Notes: generated from the letters alone by a model not told the origin. 64,000 nt of DNA from Hymenobacter properus (GCF_015694735.1 NZ_JADQDP010000004.1:496001-560000); one strand, 5' to 3'. Numbered from the stretch's first letter, positions 25,685-34,457 are shown. Program-made: numbers and translations.

Positions 25685-25692
25685 CAAAGTTA
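25685..25692 (-). promoter_or_regulatory. Candidate -7 element of dnaX
   Basis: TAACTTTG on the minus strand, 12 bases before the ATG, with TTCC about 20 bases upstream as a weak -33. The transcript would have a very short leader. Confidence 0.45.
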
Positions 25693-25753
25693 CCCCGAAA
25701 CGGGCGGCTTTGGAAGCGGGCGGGGCAGGGATTGGCTTACCTTCAGGTTATCA

Positions 25754-25868
25754 GAACGTCATGCTGAGCGTAGCCGAAGCATCTAGCTTGCGTAGCTAAT
25801 CCAATCGTTTTATTAAGATTGATTACTGCTGCACGCGAGATGCTTCGGCTACGCTCAGCATGACGTTC
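25754..25868. repeat. Palindromic intergenic repeat, copy 5
   Basis: GAACGTCATGCTGAGCGTAG with the matching right end CTACGCTCAGCATGACGTTC. This copy has T where most have C (GCGTAG), and the other arm has the pairing A (CTACGC), a compensatory pair. It sits between the divergent dnaX and ssrA. Confidence 0.9.
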
Positions 25869-25949
25869 TTTTTGCTTGCCTTCTATACTCTAAACACCCA
25901 AAACGCCGGAAACCTTCCCTCCTTCCCTGGCGTTTCTCACATAACCGCG

Positions 25950-25957
25950 TACCTTCG
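25950..25957 (+). promoter_or_regulatory. Candidate -7 element of ssrA
   Basis: TACCTTCG, one base off TAnnTTTG, about 35 bases before the mature tmRNA 5' end. The -33 half is not clear. Confidence 0.35.
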
Positions 25958-25992
25958 CGGCCCGCTTCGGCGGAAATCGTTCTTTACCAACT

Positions 25993-26362
25993 GGGGATGA
26001 CCGGAATTGACAGCTTGCGCAAATTGCGGGTAAGCGTGCCAGGAGTTGATGGAAGCTCTCCTGTCAAAAAATCTATCGAAAAACAACTGGCGACTATTCG
26101 TACGCCATGGCTGCCTAATTCAGAATTAGGTAATTGCCATCGTTCCGCCTGGGTAAGTTTCTACACCTGGGAGTTCGGAGCGTCGTAAGTAGAAAATAGC
26201 CTTCGCAGAGCTGTGATGCGGGGGCGAAACCCAACTGCAGCTAAGGGAAGCTCAAGGGCCTGACGGACGCCTGAGCGGCCTCGAAAATTCAAGTTCGGAT
26301 ACGCACGTAGAAAGCACGTTGATTTCCTTGTCTGGACCAGGGTTCGAATCCCTGCATCTCCA
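25993..26362 (+). ncRNA. ssrA: Transfer-messenger RNA (tmRNA)
   Basis: About 370 nt, a one-piece tmRNA that frees stalled ribosomes. The 5' end GGGGATGACCGGAATTGACA and the 3' end GGTTCGAATCCCTGCATCTCC form the tRNA-like part: a 7-bp acceptor stem (GGGGATG with CATCTCC, one G-U) and a T-arm GGTTCGAATCC. The discriminator is A at 26362; CCA is not encoded and must be added. The tag frame is at 26089-26118 and reads GGC GAC TAT TCG TAC GCC ATG GCT GCC TAA. The tag is therefore Ala(from charged tmRNA)-GDYSYAMAA, close to that of other Cytophagales. A 63-codon reading frame through this RNA is fortuitous. Confidence 0.95.
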
Positions 26363-26366
26363 CTTT

Positions 26367-26399
26367 AAACCCCGTTTGCGGCTCGCAGACGGGGTTTTT
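26367..26399 (+). terminator. Terminator of ssrA
   Basis: AAACCCCGTTTGCG pairs with CGCAGACGGGGTTT, followed by more T, immediately after the tmRNA 3' end. Confidence 0.85.
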
Positions 26400-26425
26400 C
26401 GTTTTAGCGCCTGGCAGCATTCATC

Positions 26426-26800
26426 TTACAGCACCAACTGAGCCAGCAGTCGCTCCAGCGTCTCGGCGGCTTCGGCGCAGCGGCCGGGGTGCACCGGCGA
26501 ACACTGCACCACCGTGCTGCGCGTGGCCGTGAGCCAGCGAAACCGCTCGGCAATGGGCAACTGGCCGATGGTGCCGCCGGATGTGCGGCCCTCGCAGATG
26601 CGCTCGAAGGCGTGCAGGCGGGCAGCTACCTCTTCTAAATCCAGGTCGGGGGCGAAGGCGCGCAGGCGGGCTTCGGGCACGGCGCACTGCACCTGCAGAA
26701 AGCGCTGGTCTTTGCAGTAGAGGATGACGCCCACGTTCAGGAATTCTTCGCGCTCCACGCGGGGCACCACGCGCAGCACGGCGTACTCAAACAAGTGCAT
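26426..26800 (-). CDS. DUF3037 family protein
   Basis: 124 residues from the ATG at 26800 (MHLFEYAVLRVVPRVEREEFLNVGVILYC), which is the signature opening of DUF3037. An ATG three codons upstream (26809) is an alternative. Further conserved parts are LRAFAPDLDLEEVAARLHAFERICEG and RFRWLTATRSTVVQCSPVHPG. The family has no assigned function. It overlaps the 3' end of the HipA-like gene by 14 bases, so the two are translationally coupled; the same pairing is known in other bacteria. Cytoplasmic. Confidence 0.85.
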   Translation of the reverse strand: MHLFEYAVLRVVPRVEREEFLNVGVILYCKDQRFLQVQCAVPEARLRAFAPDLDLEEVAARLHAFERICEGRTSGGTIGQLPIAERFRWLTATRSTVVQCSPVHPGRCAEAAETLERLLAQLVL

Positions 26801-27581
26801 GGCGGGCATTTTCGGCTTCCTGAACAAAGGTTTCGGACTGGGCCAGGCGGGCTTCGAGGAAGCCGGCGTAGGCGGCGCGTTCCTCGGCGGGCGTGCCGGC
26901 GGCGTGCGCCAGCCACTCGTCGGGCACCAGCGCCACAATGCCGCGGATGACCTCGGGCGTGAGGCGGGCGCGGCCCAGGGCGTCGGCCGCGGCCAGTTCG
27001 GTGGCCTGGGGCAACAGCACGTGGGTCTTGATTTGGGGGAAGGGGCGCGGGCGCGGCGCGGCCCAGTCGGGGCCGGCGTGGTGCACGTAGAGGGCCGCAC
27101 CGTGGTCGATGAGCCACAGCTCCTTGTGCCACATCAGCATGTTGGTGTTGCGGGCGGTGCGGTCTACGTTCAGCGTCAGGGCATCGAGCCACACGATGAG
27201 TGAGGCCAGGGCGGGTTCCACGGTGTTCACCAGCGCGTCGAAGGTGATGGCGCCGGAGAGGTAGTGCAGGGCCAGGTTGCGGCCGGTGCTGCCTTGCAGC
27301 AGGTCCTGGATTTCCTCGTCGGGCTCGGTGCGGCCAAAGCTTTCGTCCAGCTCGCAAAACACCAGCTCGGGCACACGCAATCCCAGCACACGGGCCAGCT
27401 CGCCCACAATCAGTTCAGCAATAAGCGCCTTCACGCCCTGCCCCGCACCCCGGAATTTCACCACGTAGAGGAAGCCGTCATCGCCTTCCATGAGGCCGGG
27501 CAGGGAGCCGCCCTCGCGGAGCGGCGTCACGTAGCGCGTGAGCACGACGGTGCGGAGTTCGGGGGCAACGGTAGGCAACAT
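26787..27581 (-). CDS. HipA-like kinase-fold protein
   Basis: 264 residues from the ATG at 27581 (MLPTVAPELRTVVLTRYVTPLREGGSLPGLMEGDDG). It carries a shrunken kinase-like core: a Lys in YVVKFRGAGQG for ATP, a catalytic-loop-like LDALTLNVDRTARNTNML (Asp and Asn) and a DFG-like LIDHGAALY. This fits the HipA_2 group, shorter than E. coli HipA (about 440 residues) and without its N-terminal domain. Classic HipA phosphorylates glutamyl-tRNA synthetase, but no HipB-like antitoxin is next to this gene. Instead it overlaps a DUF3037 gene. Substrate unknown. Confidence 0.8.
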   Translation of the reverse strand: MLPTVAPELRTVVLTRYVTPLREGGSLPGLMEGDDGFLYVVKFRGAGQGVKALIAELIVGELARVLGLRVPELVFCELDESFGRTEPDEEIQDLLQGSTGRNLALHYLSGAITFDALVNTVEPALASLIVWLDALTLNVDRTARNTNMLMWHKELWLIDHGAALYVHHAGPDWAAPRPRPFPQIKTHVLLPQATELAAADALGRARLTPEVIRGIVALVPDEWLAHAAGTPAEERAAYAGFLEARLAQSETFVQEAENARHALV

Positions 27582-27923
27582 ATAGCTAAGGAGAGAAGCG
27601 CCCGGCAAAGGTCGAACAATCCGGGCAGTTTCAATCAAGGCACCAGTGCAACGACCAAAGACGGGTGAAACCATCCCTCAATAGCACAAAACCTATTAGC
27701 CAAATACCAATCCGAAGAATATTTAATTATTATATTCCAAACGATTGCACGGCTTAAACATTTATCTAAATTTGAACTATACGACTTCTATTTCGCCATA
27801 TTGGCATTTAAAAAGGAAATTGATAGCATTATTTCAAAATCAAATTATTGGCAATAATGCTATTTATAATTCCTTTTACTTTAAAAAACCATATTTCCCA
27901 ATAATTTCATTTTTTTTACTCTT
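27582..27923. other. AT-rich leader region before the large adhesin gene
   Basis: 342 bases without a gene, with a sharp drop in GC from about 27680 onward. It contains an 11-bp inverted repeat (27823-27833 with 27853-27863; ATAGCATTATT and complement). TACTTTAA near 27876 may be a weak -7 element. The compositional change suggests either a long regulated leader or foreign DNA. Confidence 0.55.
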
Positions 27924-30599
27924 ATGAAACAATTTGACTCTGTAGGAAGGAATTTCAACGCCCGTACTTGGGGGTTGAGCTCGTGGTCCCGGTTTGCTGG
28001 ATGGCGGGTGCTGGTGCTTTGTTTGCTGTTTGGCATGACAGCTGCGGCGCCGGCCCAGGCCTCGCACTTCCGCTATGGCTCGCTCACGTGGCGCACCGTG
28101 GCTGCCGACCCCAGCAAGCGCACGGTGGAGTTTCGGGTGAGCCAGGCGTGGCGCGCCAGCTTTGGGGGCCTGAACCCCAGCGTGGGCTCATCGGTGGTGA
28201 CGGGCCAGCTGGAATTTGGCGACGGCACCAACGCCCCTATCAACCTGGGCGTGACGTCGGTGGACGTAGTGGGCGACAGCTTTTACGGCGAGGCCACCAT
28301 TACGCACACCTACGCCGCTGCCGGTGACTTTGGGGCTTATTACACGGACTGCTGCCGCCTGAGCACCCTCACCAACAATTCCAACGGCGTGATGTACGTG
28401 AGCACGCTGGTAAACGCGGGCTCAGGCAACAGCTCGCCGGTTTCGACCTTGGTGCCGGTGATGAACCTGGCGGTGGGACAAACGGCGGCTACATTTCGGC
28501 TGCCGGCCAGCGACCCCGACGGCGACGCCCTCACCTATACAATGGCCACGGCCAGCGACTTCAACGGCAATCCCTTCGCGAATGCCCCGGGCATGACCGT
28601 GAATGCCAGCACGGGCGTGGTGTCCTTCAACACCGTGGGCCTGACAGTAGGCCAGATGTTTAATGCCGTAGTAAAGGTGAGCGACGGGCGCACCAGCATA
28701 TTGGTGGATTTCCTGGTGAAAGTAACGGCCAGCTCGACGCCGCCGATGTTCGACTACAGCATCACGCCGCCCCACGGCTACGTGTACCAAGTGGCCCCCG
28801 GCCAAGCGGTGAACTTCAGTGTGCGCGCCCTCGACAGCGACGCCGGCGACGTGGTGAACCTGCAAACCTACGGAGCGCCTTCGGCCGCCGGCACGGCCCC
28901 GGCCCTGCCGCTCAACGCCAACCCGGTACAAACTGCCTTCTCCTGGACGCCGACGGCGGCCAACCTGGGCACCACGGTTATCACTTTTGTGGCCCAGGAC
29001 TTGTCCGGGGTGCAGGCCGTGACCTCGGTGACGGTGGAAGTGACCCAGCGCCCGCGCTTCGACGTACCGCCCACGCCCGCCAACCGCAGCACGGTACAAG
29101 TGACGCCGGGCACGGCGCTGCGCTACACCATCCAGGCTTCCGACCCCGACGCCACCGACCGGGTGACCCTGGCCAGCGTGACGGGCATGCCCACCGGCGC
29201 CAGCTTTGGGCCCGCCATTCCGACGGCGGCCGCCAACCCCGTGAGCACCCAGCTGAGCTGGACGCCGGCTGTTGCTGACTGGGGCCCGCACGCGGCCACG
29301 TTTGTGGCCCGCGATACGCACGGCGACCAGGCCACGCACCAGCTGAACTTCCTGATTAACTCGGCGCCGTCGTTCACGTCGCAGCCCGGCAACCTGACGC
29401 TGGTGGTAGGGCGCAGCTTTGCGTATACCATCACCACCACCGACCCCGACTTGCCCTACGGCGACCGCCTCGACGTGCTGGCCCCGACGCTGCCCTCGTG
29501 GCTGCACTTCGTGAGCAACGGCAATGGCACGGCCACGCTCAGCGGCACGCCCACCGCGGCTCAGATTGGCGCCCACCCCGTAACCCTGGCGGCCGAGGAC
29601 ATCTACCACCACGGCAACAGCTACGGCGCCGTGCTGCAGTCGTTCATCATTAACGTGGTGGGCTGCAGCACCGCCGCGGTAGCCACGCCTACCCAGCCCG
29701 CCTGCGCCGGCAGTACCGGCAGCATTGCGCTGACTGTGAGCGGCGCCGTGGCCCCCGTCACCTACGCCTGGACGGGGCCCAACCGCTTTCAGGCCTCGAC
29801 GCAGAACCTGACCGGGGTGCCCGCGGGCACCTACACCGTGGTGGCCACCGACGCCAATGGCTGCACTGCCACCACCCAAGCCACCCTGACGGCACCCGCG
29901 CCGACCAAGGCGCCCACTGTGACGGTGACGCTGGCAAGCGCGCCGGTGTTTGCTGACCAGCCGAACACTATTTTCCTGGGCTACGGCCCGCAAACGGCCA
30001 CCCTGACGGCTACCGGTGGCGTGAGCTACACCTGGAGCCCGGCTGCGGGCCTGAGCAATGCCAGCGTTGCCAACCCGGTATTTGCGACCGTGGCCGCCGG
30101 CCAGTACACCTACACCGTAACGGCTACTAACGCCAGCGGCTGCACGGCCTCGGCCACCGTGACGCTGACGGTGGTGAACGCCAGCTGCGGCAACAACCCC
30201 AAGAATCCCAAGGTGCTGGTGTGCCACAACGGCCACGAAATCTGTATCTCGCCCAACGCGGTGGCGGCGCACATCGGCCCCGGCTCCAACCACAACGACT
30301 ACCTGGGCAGCTGCGCCGGTGTTTCGGCCCCGGCGCCCGTCGTGACCATGTCGGCTTTCCCCAACCCGGTGGCCACCGCTACCACGGTGAATTTCCGGAC
30401 GCCCGTCACCATGCCCGCTTCGGTGCGGGTGTACAACCAGATGGGCGGGCTCGTGACCACGCTGTTTGAGGGCGAGGCCGTGGGCGGCCTGGAGTACCAG
30501 TTGGAAGTAAACGCCGCTACCTGGCCCGCGGGCCTCTACCTCTGTCAGTTCGTGGGCAAGGGCCAAACCAGCACCCAGCGCCTGATGGTGAACAAATAG
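27924..30599 (+). CDS. Large T9SS-exported adhesin-like protein with Ig/cadherin-like repeats
   Basis: 891 residues. A long signal peptide (hydrophobic WRVLVLCLLFGMTAAAPAQA, to residue ~46) precedes SHFRYGSLTWRTV. Then come several Ig- or cadherin-like repeats, each with the pattern AVGQTAATFRLPASDPDGDALTY, PGTALRYTIQASDPDATDRV or VGRSFAYTITTTDPDLPYGDR. A SprB-like repeat (PTQPACAGSTGSIALTVSGA) and a second Gly/Thr-rich repeat follow. Residues 766-797 form a Cys/His module (VCHNGHEICISPNAVAAHI...LGSC). The C-terminus is a T9SS type A sorting domain (SAFPNPVATATTVNF...GLYLCQFVGKGQTSTQRLMVNK). Predicted cell-surface location, perhaps for adhesion or gliding. A terminator follows. Confidence 0.88.
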   Translation: MKQFDSVGRNFNARTWGLSSWSRFAGWRVLVLCLLFGMTAAAPAQASHFRYGSLTWRTVAADPSKRTVEFRVSQAWRASFGGLNPSVGSSVVTGQLEFGDGTNAPINLGVTSVDVVGDSFYGEATITHTYAAAGDFGAYYTDCCRLSTLTNNSNGVMYVSTLVNAGSGNSSPVSTLVPVMNLAVGQTAATFRLPASDPDGDALTYTMATASDFNGNPFANAPGMTVNASTGVVSFNTVGLTVGQMFNAVVKVSDGRTSILVDFLVKVTASSTPPMFDYSITPPHGYVYQVAPGQAVNFSVRALDSDAGDVVNLQTYGAPSAAGTAPALPLNANPVQTAFSWTPTAANLGTTVITFVAQDLSGVQAVTSVTVEVTQRPRFDVPPTPANRSTVQVTPGTALRYTIQASDPDATDRVTLASVTGMPTGASFGPAIPTAAANPVSTQLSWTPAVADWGPHAATFVARDTHGDQATHQLNFLINSAPSFTSQPGNLTLVVGRSFAYTITTTDPDLPYGDRLDVLAPTLPSWLHFVSNGNGTATLSGTPTAAQIGAHPVTLAAEDIYHHGNSYGAVLQSFIINVVGCSTAAVATPTQPACAGSTGSIALTVSGAVAPVTYAWTGPNRFQASTQNLTGVPAGTYTVVATDANGCTATTQATLTAPAPTKAPTVTVTLASAPVFADQPNTIFLGYGPQTATLTATGGVSYTWSPAAGLSNASVANPVFATVAAGQYTYTVTATNASGCTASATVTLTVVNASCGNNPKNPKVLVCHNGHEICISPNAVAAHIGPGSNHNDYLGSCAGVSAPAPVVTMSAFPNPVATATTVNFRTPVTMPASVRVYNQMGGLVTTLFEGEAVGGLEYQLEVNAATWPAGLYLCQFVGKGQTSTQRLMVNK

Positions 30600-30622
30600 T
30601 GGCTAGTTAATCGACTGCTTCG

Positions 30623-30658
30623 AAAAAAGCCCCCTGAGTTTTCTCAGGGGGCTTTTTT
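30623..30658 (+). terminator. Terminator of the adhesin gene
   Basis: AAAAAAGCCCCCTGAG and CTCAGGGGGCTTTTTT form a perfect 16-bp stem around TTTT, just past the stop. Confidence 0.9.
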
Positions 30659-30710
30659 ATGGCTAATTCAACTTATCGAATGCAGCGGTTTAATGAGTCA
30701 AGCGCCGTCT

Positions 30711-30790
30711 GTCATCCTGAGCGCAGCGAAGGACCTTTTCACGTCAGAAAAGGCCGATGTAAAAAGGTCCTTCGCTGCGCTCAGGATGAC
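30711..30790. repeat. Palindromic intergenic repeat, copy 6
   Basis: GTCATCCTGAGCGCAGCGAAGGACCTT (positions 30711-30737) and its exact complement at the right end; GGACCTT subtype. It lies between the convergent adhesin and DUF5916 genes. Confidence 0.92.
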
Positions 30791-30822
30791 AAAGATTTTG
30801 ACTTGCTAACTCGCTTCGATAC

Positions 30823-33393
30823 TTACTTGGGCAGCACAGTCCGCCCCTTGCGCAAAGCCAGATAATCCAGGTAGTACAGCACCTTCACCGATACCGAGTT
30901 ATTGTGCGGCGTGTTAATTGTGTTGTTGAAGTTGTCGAAGAACTGCGGGGTTGCTTCCTCGGCCAGCAGGTAGGTCGAGCCAGCGTTTTTCCAGACGATG
31001 CTCAGCTGCGAGCCTGGCGCGAACCACCAGGAGTACACGGCGTCGATATTGAAGGCGTTGTAGGTGTTGTCGCGGTTGCGCTGGTAGGCGGCGGGGGTTT
31101 CGACACCGTCCTTGCCCAGGGTGGCGAAATCGAAATAGCGCACGTTGCTGGTGTAGTGGCGCAGGCGCAGCGTGAACGACATGCGGTTGGTGAAAGTGTA
31201 AGCCACCGAGGCCACATTGGCGATGGTGGCCACGTCGCGCCGGCCCAGCATGGTTTGGCCCATGAAAGGCTGGTCGAGGATTTCGCTGGCCGAGAGGCCG
31301 CCGTTCACATAGCCAATTTGGTTTTGGCGCAGGCTCCAGTCCACGCTGTAGCGGAAGGTGAGGTGGTCATTCACGCGGTAGCGCGGGTAGAAACCCAGGC
31401 TGTAGCCGGTGCGGCGGGGCCGGTAGGCCAGGCGCTCGTCCTGGGAGTAGCGCTGGAAGCCGGCGTTCCAGTTCAGGGCGAATTTCTTGCGCGAGTCGGA
31501 GTTGAAGAAGAACACGAAGCGGGTGTTGGCCGGCACGCGCACGTAGTAGTCGCCCAGCGGCGCGGTGCGCGGCTCGAAGAAGTCGTGCGTCACGGGGTCC
31601 ACGTTCAGGTCGAAGCCCAGCTGCCAGAAGCTCTTGGTGAAGGTGGTGTTGGCGCCCAAGTAGAAATTGAGCGCCTGGTAGAGTGTGGGCTTGTAGAGCA
31701 GCGAATGGCTCACGTTGCCAAACACGTACAGATTGTTCACCTTCCAGAACTGCTTGTAGCGGCGGTAGGCCAGGTCCAGTGAGTTGCTGATGTTGTTGTT
31801 GCCGAACAGGATGCCCAAGTCGTTGGGGTTGTAAGTGTCCGACTCGATGCCGTGGTTGTAGCTCCAGGTGAAATTGCCCGAGATTTTGCTCAGGCCCACC
31901 TGGTACTTGTAGCCGTCGCGGTCCGACACTTCCCGGGTGCTACCGAACTCGGTGCCGCGGCGGCGCGAATACACCACACGGCCGTCCACGGCGTAGGAAT
32001 TCTTGGCGTTGGCGAAGCGGAACAGGCCACCGGTCACGTTAGCATCGTAGGTGCTGCCGGCGCGCGTCACGTTGGTGTTGATGAGCGAGACGTAGGAGTT
32101 GTGCTTGAGGCTTTGGTCGAGCACGGCGATGTTGTAATTGGCGAAGGGCTGGGTGAGCACCTCGCGCTCCTGGCCGGTTTCGGTGTTGCGGATGGTGGCG
32201 TACATGTCGTTGCTCAGGGCGTTGAACACGCCGATTCCCAGGCCGCTTTTGGTGCGGCCCGATACCTTGGTAGCATTCAGCAGGCGCGTTTCGGAGGGGT
32301 TGCGCACGATACGCTCGTTCTTGCCGGCCGTCACGCCATAAAAGCCGATGGGCGTGGCCCCTACCCTTCTGGAGTAGAACAAATTGCCCTTGTTAAACAG
32401 CTCGGTGCCTTCGGTGAAAAACTGGCGGTTTTCGTTGAACTGCACTTCGAAGGGCGAGAGGTTGAGCACCTGGTTGTCGCTCTGCACCTGCCCGAAATCT
32501 GGTACCAGCGTAGCATCCAGCGTGAAGCTCTCGTTGATACCCCACTTGATGTCGGCCCCGCCGTTGAAGCTAGTGGTGGTGCGCTTGGTGCCGGCGGCGC
32601 TGAGCGGGTTGTCGTTCACGTAGCCGCTCACGTAGGGCGTGAGCGAGAGGCGCAGTGGCGGTTTCACGCCCTGCACGCCGGTGAGTTCGCCCCACTGGTT
32701 CACAAAACCATTGACCTGCGGCTTTACCTCGTTCCAGAAGTAAGCGGCGTTGTCGCGCTTGCGCTGGCGCATGAAGTTCAAGCCCCAGTGCTGCACGTCG
32801 GCCGTGCTGAAGCGGATGGCCGAGTACGGAATCCGCATTTCCACCACCCAATCGGTGCCTTGCAGGGCGGCGCGGCTTTCCCACACGGCATTCCAGTTGA
32901 AGTCTTCGCCCCCGGCCGGCGAGTAGCGCGAGTCGAGCTGCACGCCGCTGCTGGTCACGATGAAGCCGTAGCCGTTGAGGTGGTCGTTATAAGTATCGAG
33001 GAAAATGCCGAAGAAGTCGGAGTTGCCGGTGTTGTCGCGGGCCGTCAGCTCGCGCGGAATGGAATCGGTGGCCACGTCGTGCATCACCGCGCCCACGTAC
33101 AGGGCCGCGTCGTCGTAGAGCACGCGCACTTCGGTCGGAAATTTTTCGGGCACACCGGGCTTGGGCCGCTGCTGGGTGAACTGGCCCGTGACGGCCGCCT
33201 CGCGCCACATAGCTTCGTCGAGCACGCCGTCGAGCTTCACGGGCTGGCTGATACGCAGAGCTGCTAGCTGGCGCTTGGGCGCGGCGGTAGCAGCGGCGGG
33301 AGCTACGGAATCCGTCTGAGCCCGGACCGTTAAGTGGCCCAGAATCAGCAGCAACAGTATTCCAAAAAGACGCAGAGAAAAGGTGGGAGGCAT
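30823..33393 (-). CDS. DUF5916 outer-membrane protein with N-terminal CBM9-like domain
   Basis: 856 residues. A signal peptide (LRLFGILLLLILGHLTVRAQ) is followed at ~45-210 by a carbohydrate-binding-family-9-like domain, with PVKLDGVLDEAMWREAAV, TEVRVLYDDAALYVGAVMHD, DFFGIFLDTYNDHLNGYGFIV and WVVEMRIPYSAIRF. The rest is DUF5916: DATLVPDFGQVQSDNQVLNLSPFEVQFNENRQFFTEGTELF, with the acidic and aromatic pattern of that family, then many amphipathic strands ending VKVLYYLDYLALRKGR, as for a large outer-membrane barrel. Function not established; carbohydrate or surface-ligand binding is inferred from the first domain. ATG at 33393. It lies downstream of sigma module A on the same strand. Confidence 0.85.
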   Translation of the reverse strand: MPPTFSLRLFGILLLLILGHLTVRAQTDSVAPAAATAAPKRQLAALRISQPVKLDGVLDEAMWREAAVTGQFTQQRPKPGVPEKFPTEVRVLYDDAALYVGAVMHDVATDSIPRELTARDNTGNSDFFGIFLDTYNDHLNGYGFIVTSSGVQLDSRYSPAGGEDFNWNAVWESRAALQGTDWVVEMRIPYSAIRFSTADVQHWGLNFMRQRKRDNAAYFWNEVKPQVNGFVNQWGELTGVQGVKPPLRLSLTPYVSGYVNDNPLSAAGTKRTTTSFNGGADIKWGINESFTLDATLVPDFGQVQSDNQVLNLSPFEVQFNENRQFFTEGTELFNKGNLFYSRRVGATPIGFYGVTAGKNERIVRNPSETRLLNATKVSGRTKSGLGIGVFNALSNDMYATIRNTETGQEREVLTQPFANYNIAVLDQSLKHNSYVSLINTNVTRAGSTYDANVTGGLFRFANAKNSYAVDGRVVYSRRRGTEFGSTREVSDRDGYKYQVGLSKISGNFTWSYNHGIESDTYNPNDLGILFGNNNISNSLDLAYRRYKQFWKVNNLYVFGNVSHSLLYKPTLYQALNFYLGANTTFTKSFWQLGFDLNVDPVTHDFFEPRTAPLGDYYVRVPANTRFVFFFNSDSRKKFALNWNAGFQRYSQDERLAYRPRRTGYSLGFYPRYRVNDHLTFRYSVDWSLRQNQIGYVNGGLSASEILDQPFMGQTMLGRRDVATIANVASVAYTFTNRMSFTLRLRHYTSNVRYFDFATLGKDGVETPAAYQRNRDNTYNAFNIDAVYSWWFAPGSQLSIVWKNAGSTYLLAEEATPQFFDNFNNTINTPHNNSVSVKVLYYLDYLALRKGRTVLPK

Positions 33394-33664
33394 AAGAGTG
33401 TGGGTTAGGAGTAGGCAGCAGAAAACCGATGAAGCCGAGCCAGAAAAGCAAAAGGATGGGGCGGGCTATTCGGCGTTGTTTCACTCACCAAAACCACTTC
33501 GAAACCACTACCGCGGGCGGGCCAGCTTGCAGACCAGCCACTCCTGCGGCGCCCCTATCCTTTTGCTCAAAACCAGCTTATTGCCCTGATTTTTAGGCAG
33601 CATCATTCCATCAAGGCGCCAAAACGGCTTCCTTTTGCGCGGAAACTGCCCGAGTTGAGAATGG

Positions 33665-34393
33665 TTACTTCCGCTTGCGGAAATACACGTCGTTGCTGAT
33701 GGACTCGAGCTTGACGAGCGGGCCGCTGCCTTTGAGTGTGCCGCGCAGCTGGTAGCCCACGATGGGGTTTTTCTTCGGCGTCGAGGTGAAGGCGATGTCC
33801 TGGTCGGTGTACACCTCGCCCGTAATGGTTTTCAAGGCCAGCTCGGCGCCCTGGCTGGCGGGCCAGGCCACGTCAACGAAGCCGCTCAGCGACTTGGCCT
33901 CCAGGGGCCCGGTGAGCCCGGCCACGTCGATGTCGCCGCTGTAAGTATAGATGCGCAGGTTGGCGTCGGCCGGCACCGTGATTTCGTAGGTAATCTCGGC
34001 GCACACCCGGTAGCTGCCGTCCTCGTCGTTGCGGCCGTCGCTGATGTACACGTGGCCCTGGCGCGTGCCGCTGCTGGGGCAGTCGCCGGGCTGGGCCGTG
34101 TGCAGCAGGGCCTTGTCGAAATCGGCGGTCAGCTTCACTTCGTCGCCGCTTTGCTCCGTATTAAGCAGCAGGGCATCGTTCAGCCGGTTTTGGTTGATGC
34201 TGACGGTGGCTTTGAGGGTCATTTTGTTGCCTGCCCCGGCCCGAACGCGGATGTTGCTGGCTTGTTTCAGGTTGAGAAACAGGCGCTGGCCTTTGGCGAG
34301 GTCCAGGCTCTTTTCGATGACCTTTTGGGCAGCGGCGGGCAGGCTGGCGGCCGTGGCGAGGGCTAGCAGGAGGAAAAATAGGAAGCGGCGCAT
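33665..34393 (-). CDS. DUF4097 beta-strand repeat protein, module A second copy
   Basis: 242 residues from the ATG at 34393 (MRRFLFFLLLALATAASLPAAAQ, a signal peptide). DUF4097 proteins are stacks of short parallel beta-strand turns. The repeats here include NIRVRAGAGNKMTLKATVSI, LRIYTYSGDIDVAGLTGPLEAKSLSGFVDVAWP and a closing LESISNDVYFRKRK. It has an insertion with three cysteines (GDCPSSG, YRVCAE). It is the last gene of the four-gene sigma module and is separated from its sister by an inverted repeat at 34458-34530. Probably periplasmic or on the cell surface; function unknown. Confidence 0.8.
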   Translation of the reverse strand: MRRFLFFLLLALATAASLPAAAQKVIEKSLDLAKGQRLFLNLKQASNIRVRAGAGNKMTLKATVSINQNRLNDALLLNTEQSGDEVKLTADFDKALLHTAQPGDCPSSGTRQGHVYISDGRNDEDGSYRVCAEITYEITVPADANLRIYTYSGDIDVAGLTGPLEAKSLSGFVDVAWPASQGAELALKTITGEVYTDQDIAFTSTPKKNPIVGYQLRGTLKGSGPLVKLESISNDVYFRKRK

Positions 34394-34457
34394 GGGAGTT
34401 TTTTGCAGAAAGGTGGAAGGTTGGATTTGTAGGTAGCAGCATGCAAGCGGGGCGGCA

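Larger units (their letters stand above)
25673..25992. other. Gap between divergent dnaX and ssrA
   Basis: 320 bases without a protein gene. It contains the dnaX -7 element, palindrome copy 5 and the likely ssrA promoter. Nothing else is visible. Confidence 0.6.

Noticed and set aside
25997-26188. 63-codon frame starting MTGIDSLRKLRV
   Set aside because: It lies wholly in the tmRNA and is not the tag frame.
26787-27581. A classic HipBA toxin-antitoxin locus
   Set aside because: No HipB-like helix-turn-helix gene is next to it and the kinase is much shorter than HipA.
28422-30566. 714-codon open frame on the minus strand over the adhesin gene
   Set aside because: Antisense shadow of a T9SS protein gene; Arg/Gly/His-rich and without motifs.
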